From contig OX243815.1 of assembly GCA_945859605.1 (NCBI GenBank), positions 24,768,613 through 24,832,612 of the forward strand: a stretch of DNA of 64,000 bases. Reading direction: 5' to 3'. A program made the position numbers and the translations under genes. Origin of the DNA: Lumbricus rubellus (Eukaryota > Annelida > Clitellata > Crassiclitellata > Lumbricidae). The notes beneath the pieces are model-generated. The model was not told the origin of the DNA. It worked only from the letters and a program-made list of their open reading frames with translations, and did no database searches. Shown here piece by piece: positions 39,977 to 51,444 of this stretch (its first letter is position 1; each line of letters starts with the position of its first letter).

Positions 39977-42283
39977 CTAACAAATGCCAATAAGAAGATA
40001 GGTTGTTGGTTGTACATATTTATTGTCATCTTCAATCTCTTTAAGGGCAGTAAAGTTGATGCCAACATCCTGGCAGCCTTAAGATATTGAACAGTGGAAA
40101 TAGCAACTACTACTGTGTAAGTGTGTATATGTATGTATTTGTGAATAAACGCATAGATGTATGTGTGCAATGTATAAAAAAACCTCTTCCATTAGCCAAT
40201 GCATGTATGTGTAGGCCTACATACTTGCAAAATACAAAATAAGAGCAACCCTAAATTTTTAAAGTGCCCTTGTAGCGGCATGTGTCGTGTTACAGCGCCG
40301 TAGAAATTGACCTATAGTCATTCGTTCATCATGAAAAGATGCCTGTGGTGCAATCCTAACAGTCTTGTAAACAGTGAAATTAGAGTAAAATTTTTTTTAA
40401 ATTTCACTCTTGCATTTCAGCAAATAAGCAAATCTTCCTACCAACCTCGACAGCATGCATGTCAACATTTTCAAAGATCCTGGTGTCCTTGAAGGGCTTT
40501 GGTGGTACGCTTGGTGGAGCTGGTCTTGGAATCGGATCGTTGTCCCTGAGAGGAACAGGACGGAAGGAAGCAGGAGGCTGGATTGCAATGGAGTTCGTAT
40601 ACAATTTCTGCGGATGAGGCTTGTATTCCTGATCCGGTTCCAACGGCATCATTGGAGCGAAATCATCTCGGCCATCGTCCTTTCCGCGAGGATATGGAAC
40701 ATGATAGATAGGAACCACAGCTTCAAGAAAAAGACGATAAAGCACATCAATTGTCATCCAATATTTTAAATCCTAGCATGAGAACAATTGTTACGAATTT
40801 TATGCATTCACAGTAATCAGCATATGCATTATGGAATTCACCACCGGTTCTATTCTCTTACATTTTGATAACATTCTCGTTGAGATTACGACTTCTTAAA
40901 ACTTACTTATCCACCTTAGCATAACATCAGATCTGTTGGAATTCAACCTCACTTGAATGCATTATGCTTTTTCAGAGCTGCTCTCAACAACTTGGGGTAT
41001 GTTTTGCATACATTGCTCCCACCAAGGAAATCAGTAACCTATGCCTTTCACCCATGGTCTTATGGTAGGGTTTTGATTCTTATTGGCAATCATATGAGGA
41101 AAACTCCTCCTGATTTTGTATTTGTCCTATGATGTTTGTACATGTGAAGTGTGGCTTTTCTGCTACTGGGTTAATAAAGAGTCTAACTTTTCTACTGACT
41201 TATTATGACTTCCATCAAAGTGACTATCAATTGGTTCCCTGGGCATTATGATTAATGTGCCATAGATAAGATAATATGATCAGACGGGTTTAGAACTCAG
41301 ACTAACAGAAGACACTACAACTGCATTCATTATATAGTCCAAATAGTTGTTAGAGTCCAAATTGACAGCCATCTTAAATAAATAAATAAATAAGTAGGTA
41401 AGCAAGTGATATTCATACTTTGTGTATCAAATGGTGCCTGGCTGCTGTGTGGACCCAGATCATGTCCGGTGGAAGGTCTCGGATAGTGACCGTTCCTTTG
41501 TTGCATATCAAGAGGTGTCAAGCGGTCATTTGGATTGTACTGGTCCATTGAGTCCTTCCAGTGTGGAGATGGACTATGACCGGGCAAGAGCCAACTTGTT
41601 TTATCTCCAGGGTAACCCGCACCAGGAGTAGGCAGTGGGAAATTATCCCGTTCTGGCCAACGACCTTCAGACAAATATCCTCCTACAAAAGAGAAGAACT
41701 TTCAGTGTCAACAATACGCAAAATATTAATGTTAACAACGATAAATTAATCCGTCTAACAAATCTATGCGTCTCCTCAAGCACTGATTCCCCCCTCGTTA
41801 TTAACCATACTTCTGCAGTCCAGCCTCCACTCACAATTCCCTATCTCACTTCTGAAGCAGAAGTGTCACTCCTCCTAAATCCTCATCCCATAAACAATAT
41901 GAACTTAGACCTATCCCACCACTCCACTAATACCAAAAATTAAACCAGCAATTCAGTGGAATTGATGAATTAATAAAGAAAATACTTGGATCTTGTGAGG
42001 CGTTGCTTGAGTTTCGAAGTGTACTTGGATGACTCAATTCGCTCATGTTATCTGAAATTCAAAGCACTGACTCCGTAAACACAAGAAAGTTTCTCAAATT
42101 GCTAACATAACAATATGAAATATTAGACAGAGGTTGTTTGAACAGCAGTTGAAAGTGGTGGCTCTTGACATGTGATTGAAGCCAATCAAAGCCAAGCGCA
42201 GGGCACCAGCTTGTTCACGAGCACTGATATGGACTCTGTATGAACACGATGACAGAGTTACATTGATAGTTAGTCATACGATG

Positions 42284-42314
<31 letters not shown>

Positions 42315-45300
42315 ATATAAGATTACCTCTATTAGAACTTGTACGATAGGAGTCAAACGATTCATCATGTAGTCCTGCACAGACAGTTCAAGTAAAATTA
42401 TACCAACCATAAAGTTTGAATCGAAATTCATTCAAAAATTTATATATTGTTCATTTGACAAACTAAAGAACTTTCAAAGTTTGTCAATTCAGTGGTAATT
42501 TGGTAAGTGATGAGATGCAGTGCAGACCTGATCTGATAATGCAAAGCAACATTTGGACAAACAGGACTGATTTATTTTTTCTATAATTTATTTTTTTTCT
42601 CCATTTCCATAGTACCCCTTCAAGCTCTCTACTCAGAGGAGGTGCTCCCGACTACAGAGCGAATGCTGCATCAAAGTTTCACGACGAAGCGTCAAAGAAA
42701 TTGTGAGTGTAGGACTTGCTCAAGGTCCCTACGTGGCGACTTGAAGTGGATTTTAGCCTTGATCCTTCCGGTTCCAAAGCAACGATGAAAACCACTACAC
42801 CACCATGCCCCACGATAATGCAGTTTAACCTATAAAAGTAGCAGTAAAAGACCAATTACATGCGTAATGGTCTGAACGTAAGAGAACAAATCCCACCAGG
42901 CCATAAAAACACACACTATTGATTGTGCCATAAAAAATATTTTAAAATATTGGCGTTTTTTGATAAACACAAAATGAAGATCCTTCAGTGTTAGCAAGGG
43001 ACTGTCGAGAGCTGTTCTCCATCCATTCTAGTATTTTTAAATATAAATAATCAAGAATTGTTGAGACAAACCTCTTGATGGCTTTGCTTTGCCAGGCAGG
43101 AAGACCAATTCAAGCGGCGGCATTCGGTCTCGCTCATCTTCCTCGGGTTCTGAAAATCCAGTTAAAAATCACTTCAAATTTGTGATCATATAACAAGAAT
43201 AAGCGAGTTCGACATCTCGATGAAGGTCGGCTACCGGAAGTGTAGCTGCTGCTTTAAACATGTGAAATATTAATGGCTCAGATGATTTAGTCGGTTTTCA
43301 CCGTTGATACAACTTAACACCAAGAAATTAAAATTGCTAAGGTTTATTGATTGATTGTGACTGTCAAGGCTTTGTAGACTGAGACTCACGCTTTGGTAGC
43401 ATGATCTTGATCTACTGTGCACACCCACATGACATATTGATTCAACTTATTCTGCAGCAAAGATTCAGTGGCACCTGAAATTCAATTATCGTACGATTCT
43501 GATTGCTTTACTTCCATCATTCGCACGCTACCTCAATTGTACCATTCCTAAACACTAGTAAAGTAGTGAAAGAAATTGTATACGAACGAAGGTAGGTTAA
43601 CAAATATAATAATAATTATTTATTATGCTCAGGCATATTGAAAGTATATATCAGTTTCATGAGCCATGCAGCCTTGGGTCTTACTAGCCTCCATGTCATT
43701 TGGATGCATTTCACACAATGTTGCAGTTTTACCTCATGTTTGTACATGTGCACTTTTTATAGCGCCCCTTCAAGCTCACTACTCAGAGGCGCTCCCAACT
43801 GCAGAGCAGACACTGCATTGGAGTTTCACGCCTAAGCGCTGAGCAATTGCGAGTGAAGGACTTGCGGCGACTTGAGGTGGATTCGAACTTGCAATCCTTC
43901 GGCTGCAAGGCCACGAACATACCCACTACACCACCACACCCCACATGATTCAAACTTGACCGTCTACTGACTGTACTCCATGCATAATTACATATGAATC
44001 GCAAAACATGAATATAAATATCTCTGTATAAGGTGAACCCAAAGCGGGAGAGAAATTTAGAAACGTTTGCCTTACATTCAGTTGTTTGTTGCTGCATGCA
44101 AGGCAAGTGATTAAAATTTAAAATTAAAAAACCTTTTTGAGTTGGTCTTCGACCTCCAGGAACATACACAACTTCAACGGGTGGACCTCTCTCCGGCTCA
44201 GTTTCTTGCAAAGAACAAAGAAAGCAAAAAATGTCAGTTATTTAAAGAACAACACATTGCATTAGAGGTAACTAAAATACTTAATCATCCCATACCTGAA
44301 AATGCAAAATGCATTTATCCTAGTAGAACAAGAAGATCAAAGTGTCCTCTGTGAAAATCATAAGTTTATTCTTAAATACAATTCTCTGCATCAGCCAAAA
44401 AAAGGCAACCCGATTCTTTTACACAGTGTGTTTGGAGAAGCAATCACACAGACCCTGTAACAAGGCAGACAAGCACTGTAGGGGAGTGCTGAACTACTGA
44501 TCAGAACGTGGTTCTAACTTTTCACTAAAAATAACAATGCTTCAAATATGAAAAATATCAATACGAAAAAGTAGATACAGTGGGTCAATTGTATGCCCAG
44601 TCACTTCACACTGGGACAGATCACTTCAGTGAGCTTGCCCTTAGCTGGTGTAGGCTTGATGTATTGTTAGAGTGGCAAAGAAAGTTGGTTTAATTGACAA
44701 GCACAAAATGCTTCATATTTTCCAATTTTTTCTAATCTGCATCATGATCAAATTTGTATGCCATGCACTCTAGAAAACATGTAAAAATAGAAACTCAATG
44801 CTAAACTAAACAAATTAAATATGATATCGATTGACCATAAAAGACCTTAGCAATGAGATGGCGGAAGGGTATTGTATTGTATTGTATTGTATATAAGCAT
44901 TTGTAAAGCATCTCTAGTAGGGTGAACCATTCAGAAGCACTCCCAGAGTGCAAGGCTCTGGGAGAAGAAGCAGGTTTTGAGAATAGAGAAGGAAGAAGAG
45001 AGATTTCCAGAAGGAATTGCAGAGCGAGCAGAGGGAGAAATTGGTGATACCAATGCGGACATGGGGGGGGGGGTAATGACCAGTGACCATATCCGTTTTT
45101 CTCACCATATAAATCAGCTTGCCTGTATCTGCTAAAACAAGTAATTTCTCGCTTCCTGTCTGCAATATTAGGTAACGTATGATTTTAGGTTTATTCAAAT
45201 AGACTCAGAGCACGAAACTTCCTGTAATTAAGTAATATACTGATTCAACAATGATGATGTAAACAACTTTTCTAAACCTGAGCAATGGTTAAGTTCATGT

Positions 45301-48300
45301 TCTATTAGGCCTACTGTTAGTTATACCTGATGGTTTTTTCCCTTGTATTTTTTCAAGGATATCTGTCACATAGACGATTTCCAGCGGCTTGGCTGGAGGC
45401 TCTGAAAAATGAAGTATGCCATAACATAAATGTCCTGAAGCAAATAATGCTGTTATCATGATATAAACAGAGTAAATGCTCGCAAATAAAAGTGGGAGTA
45501 AACAAAGAGAAGGAAATTGAAAATAGGGAATGAGAAATTATTACACATTATAACCGGCACGTACACTTGTACAGTGTACGTATTCAATTTGCAATTGTAA
45601 TTCCAAATTTGTAATGTGGTTCGTGTAAGAGGAGTTCAATCTACACTATAATCACGTTGTAAAATGCTACGTTTGATAGCCATATCAGGAAATATGTCAA
45701 ATTAAAGCAGGGTTTCATTATAACGTCCTAAGACGAATTCTATCAGGGATCAATTACGATGTTCCCAATTATTTTAGAACATAAGTTATAACGAGGAATG
45801 CTATACAAAGGTTCCAGTTTATAACTTATAACCTATATATGGATAAATAATAAGTAATAAAAGGTATGCACAATTGCGCATTTACCCAAAAGTTGACAAG
45901 TTCATATCGCCAGATACTCTTCGGGCTAACAGCTTATGCTGTTCAAAAAGGGTGCATTTAAATAATTATAATTCATCACAATGAACTTGGTTGAGCACAA
46001 GTTCGCAGAATTTACTATTCTGTCAACTACGACAAATACAGTAATCTAGCAATTTACCTGATTTTCTTGGTGGCTGTGGAGGCTTTGGATATTCATTTCC
46101 ATTGCGTCTTGAATCTAAGCTATGCTTTGGCTTCAATCCAGAGTCAGGCTTTCTTGTGCTGCTACCTCGGGGGATCTAATACAAAACACAAACATCGTGA
46201 TTTCTCTGTGCGTTTGGGTTTTTTATGGATCTTGGAATGCAAACATTGAAGCAGATGCCAATAGCTCAACGACAAGTCTTTCACTCACTGTTTTAGCATG
46301 AGAAAAGAGAAAGTCATAGTGTAGTCTACATCAAAGTCATTAGCAGCAGATTAAAATTTGGTAGGACATAGAGTCAGAGACGACTGATAAGAAGATAAAG
46401 TCGTCTAATTTTAGTTGCGCCTACCCCATTGTCGCTATGTTTAAACTTGCGTAACCGTTTCATTGTATCAGAGTAAAAATTATTTGATAAACTAAATCAG
46501 CCTCTTGCAGAAGTAAACTGTCCAGATGTTGTAAGAAAACAATTTTTATAATTATCTGCCAAGATAAATAAAGAAAAAGAGCAAAAGAAGAAAAAAATTA
46601 AATTACAGGATAAATATAAAAATTAGAGATAAAAATAAAAGTTTAAAATAAAGGCTTAAAGATTAAATAAGACATTAAAATAAATTAAAAATAAAATTAA
46701 GCTAAACTATAATATTAAAGAATATATTAAAGGAATGTCACTTCAGTCAAAGATTGGAGTTGCAACTCTCTACTATCCAGTCAGCTTTACTGGTAAATGC
46801 TGCTGGTATGTTCATGACATGCCTTCCTCGGCTTACCCACTTAGGCCTACATGAATTGTTACAATGGCACTGATCACCTCCCCATCAAATATAAGATCAT
46901 CCTCCTGGTCTCAAAATCTCTGTTAGTCGTTGTTCCAAATATATTTATGACTTCATATATAAACCTCTCTCGGCAACTGCTGTTCTTCCCCTTGTGCTCT
47001 ACCGACTTTTGGATATCTTTGTCCATTGCACTAGGCCTGCTTTGACCCAATGCCAGGCACTTGCCATGCCAGGTGCATTCACCCTTTTAATGAGCCAAGC
47101 TCTTGGCTATGATCTCCTTTGTATCTTCTCATCCTCTTAAAGCATTTCTTTTTCTTTAAAGCAATTGCACGGAAAACATCAATGGATAGATTATACTGCA
47201 AGGGGAGCTTTAGAAAAATAATTATGCGACATAATACTATGAAGACATAAAAGTGAAACAGAGAGAACAAAACAAAAATTTAAAGTTTCCTACCTGAGAC
47301 GTCGATCGCTTGTCGTAAACAGGACCGAAATCATCTCGGTAGCTCACGCTGCTGATCGAAGTTCCATCCCATTCCTGAACGGGCGGCGCAGTTGAGCGGT
47401 GTCTTGTTGATTGGCTGTGTCTTGTTGAATGTTGGCTGTTGAGTGTACCTGACCGAGACATGCTGGGCACCTGTCCACGGGTCAGGGTCTGACCATGGGC
47501 AGGCGTTGCGATCAGCGGACCCCCTGGAGTGTCGTACAACGTAACAGGCGCCTGCATGCCAGGGGTTAGGTCAGTCCTGTCGAACACCTGGCCGTACATG
47601 ATGCCAAGGTCACGGTCAGCGTAGGACACAAGGTACTGGCAGATATGCGTGAAGGTGTCGCCGTTTCGATTTGGTTCGTTCGCGTACACCTCCAGACCGT
47701 ACTCTCCAGTCGTCGGCAGAACGATGGCAATGACGGAAAAGTTGTCTTGCTCCTTCACCTTCACCGCGTTTTCCAGCGTCTGCTCGTCCATCCCGTCCCT
47801 CACCAACCGAGCGTGGATGCGCACTTCGCGCGTCTTCTTGAAGCCCACCTCAGCGCGACCGTTCGGAGCGGCCAACAGTGCTGTCTTGTAGGTTGGGAAG
47901 AGACCATACTGCTGAACCGGAATCCATGCGCCCCAGTTGGCGTCTGCGCAGAGAGGGTAAGGTCGGATGTCACTCGCCGCCTGGTCACAGATGACCTTAT
48001 ACTCGCAGGCCGCCTTGAAAATGTTCTCGATTCTTATCTTGTCGGCTGCCGGCTGCGAAAACACCGTCAGATAGTAGCTGCCCTCGCGCGGCGAACGGAA
48101 GTAGAAGGTGACACGGTTCTCCGTCGTTTCCTGTATGACGTACCGCTTCAGCTGGATCCCCTGAAGGTTCTCCACGCTGTTGTCTCCGTAGCCGAGCTTG
48201 AAGGTGAACGCGGTCGGCTGCGTGTAGCCGAGAGTGAGCGTCGTGATGCCGTACCTCGTGTAGATGATGCCACGATTCTGCTGGAGAAATTGCATTCCAG

Positions 48301-51300
48301 TGGAGAAGAAGAAGGACTTAACGAGCGGGTATTCCTCGCAGACCCTCAGAGATCGCGCCGGGTGGAGCAGCTGCCAGGCGGGCTCCTCGGGACAGTGGCT
48401 GTAGATGAGCATCGATGGTTCGGTGAGGAAATAGAAGTCGTCGTACTCGTAGACGAGGTTCTCCGGTGACGTCTGGACCACCCTCTTCTTCTCCGACGTA
48501 AGGTAGCGCGTTGCCCAGTGGCAGTCGACGAGCTGCCAGTTTCCGTCGAGATATATCGAGTTCCAGCTGTGATTGGCAGGAGTGCCTGTCAGTGGCATAC
48601 CGGGCTTGTAGTCGACGCCTTTTGCCCAGCCAGATATTGTGACGCAGTGCATGCCAGAATACCTAAACACAGGAACGTACATTCTTCTGGGTAATATTAA
48701 GCAAATATATACTGTGTGTATTGCCATGTTTAAAAAAAGTTAACTTAAGCTGTTGGCATTTGTTTTGTTCACTTTGCAATAGCATCATACATGTCATGTT
48801 TAATAAAAATAAATTGAAATAACATTATATTTGATTTGATTTGTTTGTTTATTGCACACACACAAGTAAAACAGAATAAACATGACTCACTAAACATAAT
48901 TTTATTTCACACGAAGATTACTCTCAATAGCCAATCCTGAGAATCCAAACTGAGTGTGAAGTTAGTCTGAATGTATTGTGAAAAAAGGGGATCAGTAAAA
49001 TTCTCATTTCAGCAATCCACATTCCATGAACCTGTTTTGATGCTAGCAAACAGAAATTCCTAAATATCTCTTTCTCCAGGCATAGGTGTTAACCATGAAC
49101 GTTGATACTTAAAATGCTGCCCAAATGACTGAGTATTTGCTCATGTTAAATGGACCCCAACAGCAAAGTCAAATGTTGAATATTGTTTATGGGTGGAATA
49201 TGACAATAGGCCTACTCCAATGAAGTTACCAGGTATACAAATAAATATACAAACTTTCCTAAAGCTATCGTATGTCCTCAACTCTGCTAAGTTTTGAATA
49301 AACTGATCAGAGGCAATGCTTTCACTGCTGCTGTTCATTTAAATTGACACCATGCCATTTAAGTGTACGGACCATGCTAACATGAGATTCGTATCTCTTA
49401 AAAACCCACCATCAGAAGGTGAACCTGGATCATGGGCATTTGCTTGGTTCGTAGACAATTTGCATGGGTCATTTGCATGGGTCATTGCCCACATGCATGG
49501 GTCCAAATGTACTGGTAGTGCATATCAAGTTCATAAAGGAATAAGTTGACTTACACAGCAAGACATTCAAAGACTCTGGCATAAGTTGACTTACACAGCA
49601 AGACATTCAAACACCCTGGCATAAGTTGACTTACACAGCAAGACATTCAAAGACCCTGGCATAAGTTGACTTACACAGCAAGACATTCAAAGGCATAAGT
49701 TGACTTGCACAGCAAGACATTCAAAGACCCTGGCATAAGTTGACTTACACAGCAAGACATTCAAAGACCCTGGCATAAGTTGACTTGCCATCTTTGAAGG
49801 CTCCCAGAACCTGCTCTGGAGATCCAGGCAGTTCACTGTCAAACATCAGCGTGTACAAGTTCTTTGTTGTCATCCATCGGAAAATTGCTCTACAGAAAAA
49901 CAAGACCAATCAAAATATCAATAGAAGAACACAACAACTGCAGATGAAGGCATCGGAAAATTGCTCTACAGAAAAAAAAACCAATCAAATACCAATAGAA
50001 GAACACAACTACTGCAGATGAAGGCATGTTCAAGGCCACAACACAGCAACTTCAAAGGAAGGCATGTTCAAGGCCATCTCAGGCTAGATTGGATGGCCAG
50101 AAACACTTCATATAAATGAGTCATGATTCCGGAATTCAGCCAACGGAGTAACTTCCACTTCCTTCCAGCGAGCACTGATCAAAAACATTTTATGAAATTT
50201 ATTCTACACACGAAATAAAATGCAGAAAACTCAAGTTTACTCCAGTAAGCTTCACAAAACTCTGATTTAATCTTATTCCAGTTTCTGTAGCCTGATCTTG
50301 TCCAAACAGAGGTCTCAGTATAGAATTTCATTGTGTTCGAATCACAATAGTCAAATATCACTACATTACACTCTTTCATATTGATATCTATGTAAACGTA
50401 AAAGTCTTAACAGAATAATCAGATATCATTAATATATAATTGCAACTTTATTATCACAAAAATGCATCAGAAACCTTTACCTGGCTTTTTCCAAATCAGT
50501 CCATTGCTTTTTAAAGATCAAGTTCCACACCAAGTCCCGAAAATTCCGATGATTTGTTCTTGCTTCCTAAATAAAAAAAGGAAACGCATTAACACAAAAG
50601 GCTTCTGAAGGATGAAAAATTGCACATAATCCCTATGATTGTTTATGTAAATTATGTAATGCATGCTACCTTTAACTACGCCTATGCTAGCTTCCAAATC
50701 TGAATGTGTAATTATGCGTTTAGCTTTAACACAGATGTCGATAACACAGAGCTGGCAGTTGGGGGTCTGTGAATACAAGAATGCCCACGACCCATGACGA
50801 CCTTAACATGGCCCTAATTATACTGTGTTATAGTAATGGCTTTAACTGAAAGAATATGATTCAGCGGGCGTCAGAAAACCATGTTAAGCAAATGAATACA
50901 TAATGTATCAGTAATCATTGTCACCATCATCATCATCACATATAGTCAATCTGCTTGCAAGTGCAATGCCACATGCGTGTCACACAGTTTTGGCCTGAAT
51001 TCCTGAACTCCATAACTCAAGTTTATTGAAACTTGATGAGCCTATTGCAACTATTTTTACAACTATTATAATCACACCTTTCATGGCTGGTCAATGGTCT
51101 TCCATCTGTCGTAACATCCCTCTGACACTGCATTTACTTCTGACCAAAGATGCTGCAAGAATATCTAGCACAAGTTGTCCAACACTCGAAACTATCTCAG
51201 GACATCTGAAAACATTTCTGAGCAGATGTCTTCAAGACATGCTACAGAGATGCTCCGAATGAATGAGTGAATGAATGATGATGGAATGACAGAGCAAAGA

Positions 51301-51444
51301 TCTCACATTAATTGCATGGTCGTCTACAGGTCGGAAGACAGCCGGATCGTTGTAGATCTGTCGTTTCAGGTAACGAGGTGGAAATGGAGAAGGACGAGCC
51401 GCAGGATTACATGGTTCCAGAAAGAAATCCTGTGGCATACTCAT
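33091..51444 (-). CDS. Tandem double-module hillarin/kyphoscoliosis-peptidase-like protein (17 coding exons)
   Basis: Hillarin and KY proteins carry a transglutaminase-like domain followed by beta-rich repeats; they are known from cytoskeleton, muscle and axon contexts. Coding exons 5' to 3': 51444-51307, 50566-50481, 49889-49749, 48662-47294, 46175-46058, 45401-45327, 44204-44133, 43149-43072, 42374-42327, 42051-41986, 41682-41419, 40720-40446, 39976-39888, 39582-39445, 38970-38796, 35198-34920, 34413-33091. Lengths sum to 4,734 bp with consistent phases: 1,577 residues plus stop. Layout: module 1 (about 1-578), Pro-rich linker (579-910), module 2 (911-1577). Start ATG 51444 (MSMPQDFF) follows an acceptor at 51467. 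The alternative is two genes, the second starting near 40720, but no stop or start separates them. The weakest junctions are the acceptor at 35199 and the donor at 40445. Confidence 0.78.
35340..35425 (-). pseudogene. Decayed duplicate of the 3' end of exon 38970-38796
   Basis: On the minus strand it reads F-D-C-H-L...S-F-G-K-Q followed by ggtggcttcaaccagcctat, parallel to V-D-C-H-W...L-V-G-K-Q and the intron sequence gttggtttcaaccaattact of the real exon. The tryptophan and the clean GT donor context are lost, so it is probably a dead copy. Confidence 0.5.
35860..36125 (+). pseudogene. 3' end of a non-LTR retrotransposon (reverse transcriptase C-terminus)
   Basis: The frame reads RLRYFGHVSRM, then GKRKKGRPKKRWVDMIRED, then MWRFSIAGRL and a stop near 36110. 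The GHxxRM...KRGRPKKRWxD signature is characteristic of the region downstream of the reverse transcriptase in RTE/L2/CR1-type elements. It is followed by a short TCAAG repeat tail. 5' truncated, so dead on arrival; it was carried inside the hAT-type insert. Confidence 0.8.
36211..38388. mobile_element. Nested hAT-like element with perfect 8-bp target duplication
   Basis: Ends CAGTGGCGGCGCC and GGCGCCGCCCCTG, flanked on both sides by TATGCGTA (36203-36210 and 38389-38396). It lies wholly within the 35573-38592 insert. Its right end is duplicated: 37830-38078 and 38155-38388 are two similar copies, each finishing with an inverted terminus. No transposase frame. Confidence 0.8.
36650..37150. repeat. 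GC-rich minisatellite inside the nested hAT-like element
   Basis: Diverged repeats of about 45 bp around ctggctggcggaggaagggg and ctgaggttcggccggtgtga; copies are most alike at 36955-37080. The long proline-rich minus-strand frame across it is a repeat artefact. Confidence 0.8.
38478..38512. repeat. (AT)n microsatellite
   Basis: An uninterrupted AT dinucleotide run, in the right part of the outer hAT-type insert. Confidence 0.9.
40446..46175 (-). CDS. Proline-rich inter-module linker made of phase 1-1 exons
   Basis: Eight small exons, seven of them starting or ending in phase 1 and six fully symmetric (45401-45327, 44204-44133, 43149-43072, 42374-42327, 42051-41986, 41682-41419). Three consecutive exons encode variants of one motif: KPLEIVYV, PPVEVVYVPGG and PPLELVFLPGK; a fourth trace (VVPIYHVPYPRGK) opens exon 40720-40446. 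That exon is rich in PxxP (RPAPPSVPPKP) and ends FENVDMHAVE, parallel to the VFRPVDDHAIN end of the first coding exon, so it leads into module 2. Symmetric exons can be skipped without a frameshift, so isoforms are likely but not shown. Confidence 0.75.
42280..42316. repeat. (AAAT)n microsatellite
   Basis: About nine copies of the tetranucleotide, close to the 3' side of the small exon 42374-42327. Confidence 0.9.
42605..42815 (-). mobile_element. tRNA-derived SINE, family A, near full length
   Basis: The minus-strand order is a ggggcatggtggtgtagtgg A-box head, a diverged B-box region, the core, and the tail gggagcacctcctctgagta followed by gagagcttgaagggg. It is more diverged than the 43738 copy. 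It lies in a linker intron of the hillarin/KY-like gene. Confidence 0.75.
43738..43946 (-). mobile_element. tRNA-derived SINE, family A, full length
   Basis: Best reference copy. On the minus strand: tRNA-like head ggggtgtggtggtgtagtgg (A box), B box GTTCGAATCC, core with ccgcaagtccttcactcgca, and tail tgagcttgaaggggcgctat. It lies in a linker intron. The head-to-tail order defines the transcription direction as minus. Confidence 0.85.
44868..45105. mobile_element. Family B SINE-like element
   Basis: A (TTGTA)n run, then tataagcatttgtaaagcat and a cattcagaagcactccca block, then a purine-rich body (gcaggttttgagaatagaga) like that of the 6850 and 53980 copies. It ends near a G10 run. Boundaries are approximate. 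Confidence 0.45.
47294..51444 (-). CDS. Hillarin/KY module 1: transglutaminase-like core and C-terminal repeats
   Basis: Four exons. The helical lead-in ends FRDLVWNLIFKK. The transglutaminase-like core follows: DGKSTYARVFECLAVYSG, then CVTISGWAKG, then NHSWN and LVDCHW. By spacing, the family nucleophilic Cys would fall at about residue 110, but Lys is found. His153 (NHSW) and Asp168 (VDCHW) are kept. After DDFYFLTEP and CPEEPAWQLL come several beta-rich repeats (for example FTFKLGYG and EYGLEVYANEPN), the region 3' of the core in this family, encoded in one 1,369-bp exon (48662-47294). The exon ends in frame at RSTSQ; without splicing it would stop soon after. Confidence 0.88.
49541..49789 (-). 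repeat. 40-bp tandem array that includes the end of an exon and its 5' splice site
   Basis: Six copies (49541, 49581, 49621, 49661, 49695, 49735; the fourth shortened to 34 bp) and a partial one. On the minus strand each reads tatgccagggtctttgaatg followed by tcttgctgtGTAAGTcaact. The copy at 49735-49774 is the real end of exon 49889-49749. The copy starting at 49695 has GCAAGT instead of GTAAGT. Confidence 0.9.
49878..50027 (-). repeat. ~70-bp duplication carrying the 3' splice site and start of the same exon
   Basis: The block catcggaaaattgctctaca followed by gaaaaa...ccaatcaaa...gcagatgaaggcat occurs at about 49876-49948 and again at about 49950-50027. The first copy contains the acceptor (TAG at 49892-49890) and first bases of exon 49889-49749; the second is an extra acceptor-like copy upstream of it. 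Confidence 0.85.

Noticed and set aside
41330..41418. Extension of the exon 41682-41419 frame beyond the donor
   Set aside because: Reads into intron sequence with aaataaataaataa repeats; the phase-1 GT donor at 41418 gives a better join to exon 40720-40446.
47645..48469. 274-codon open frame on the plus strand
   Set aside because: Antisense shadow of the large module 1 exon (48662-47294), for the same reason.
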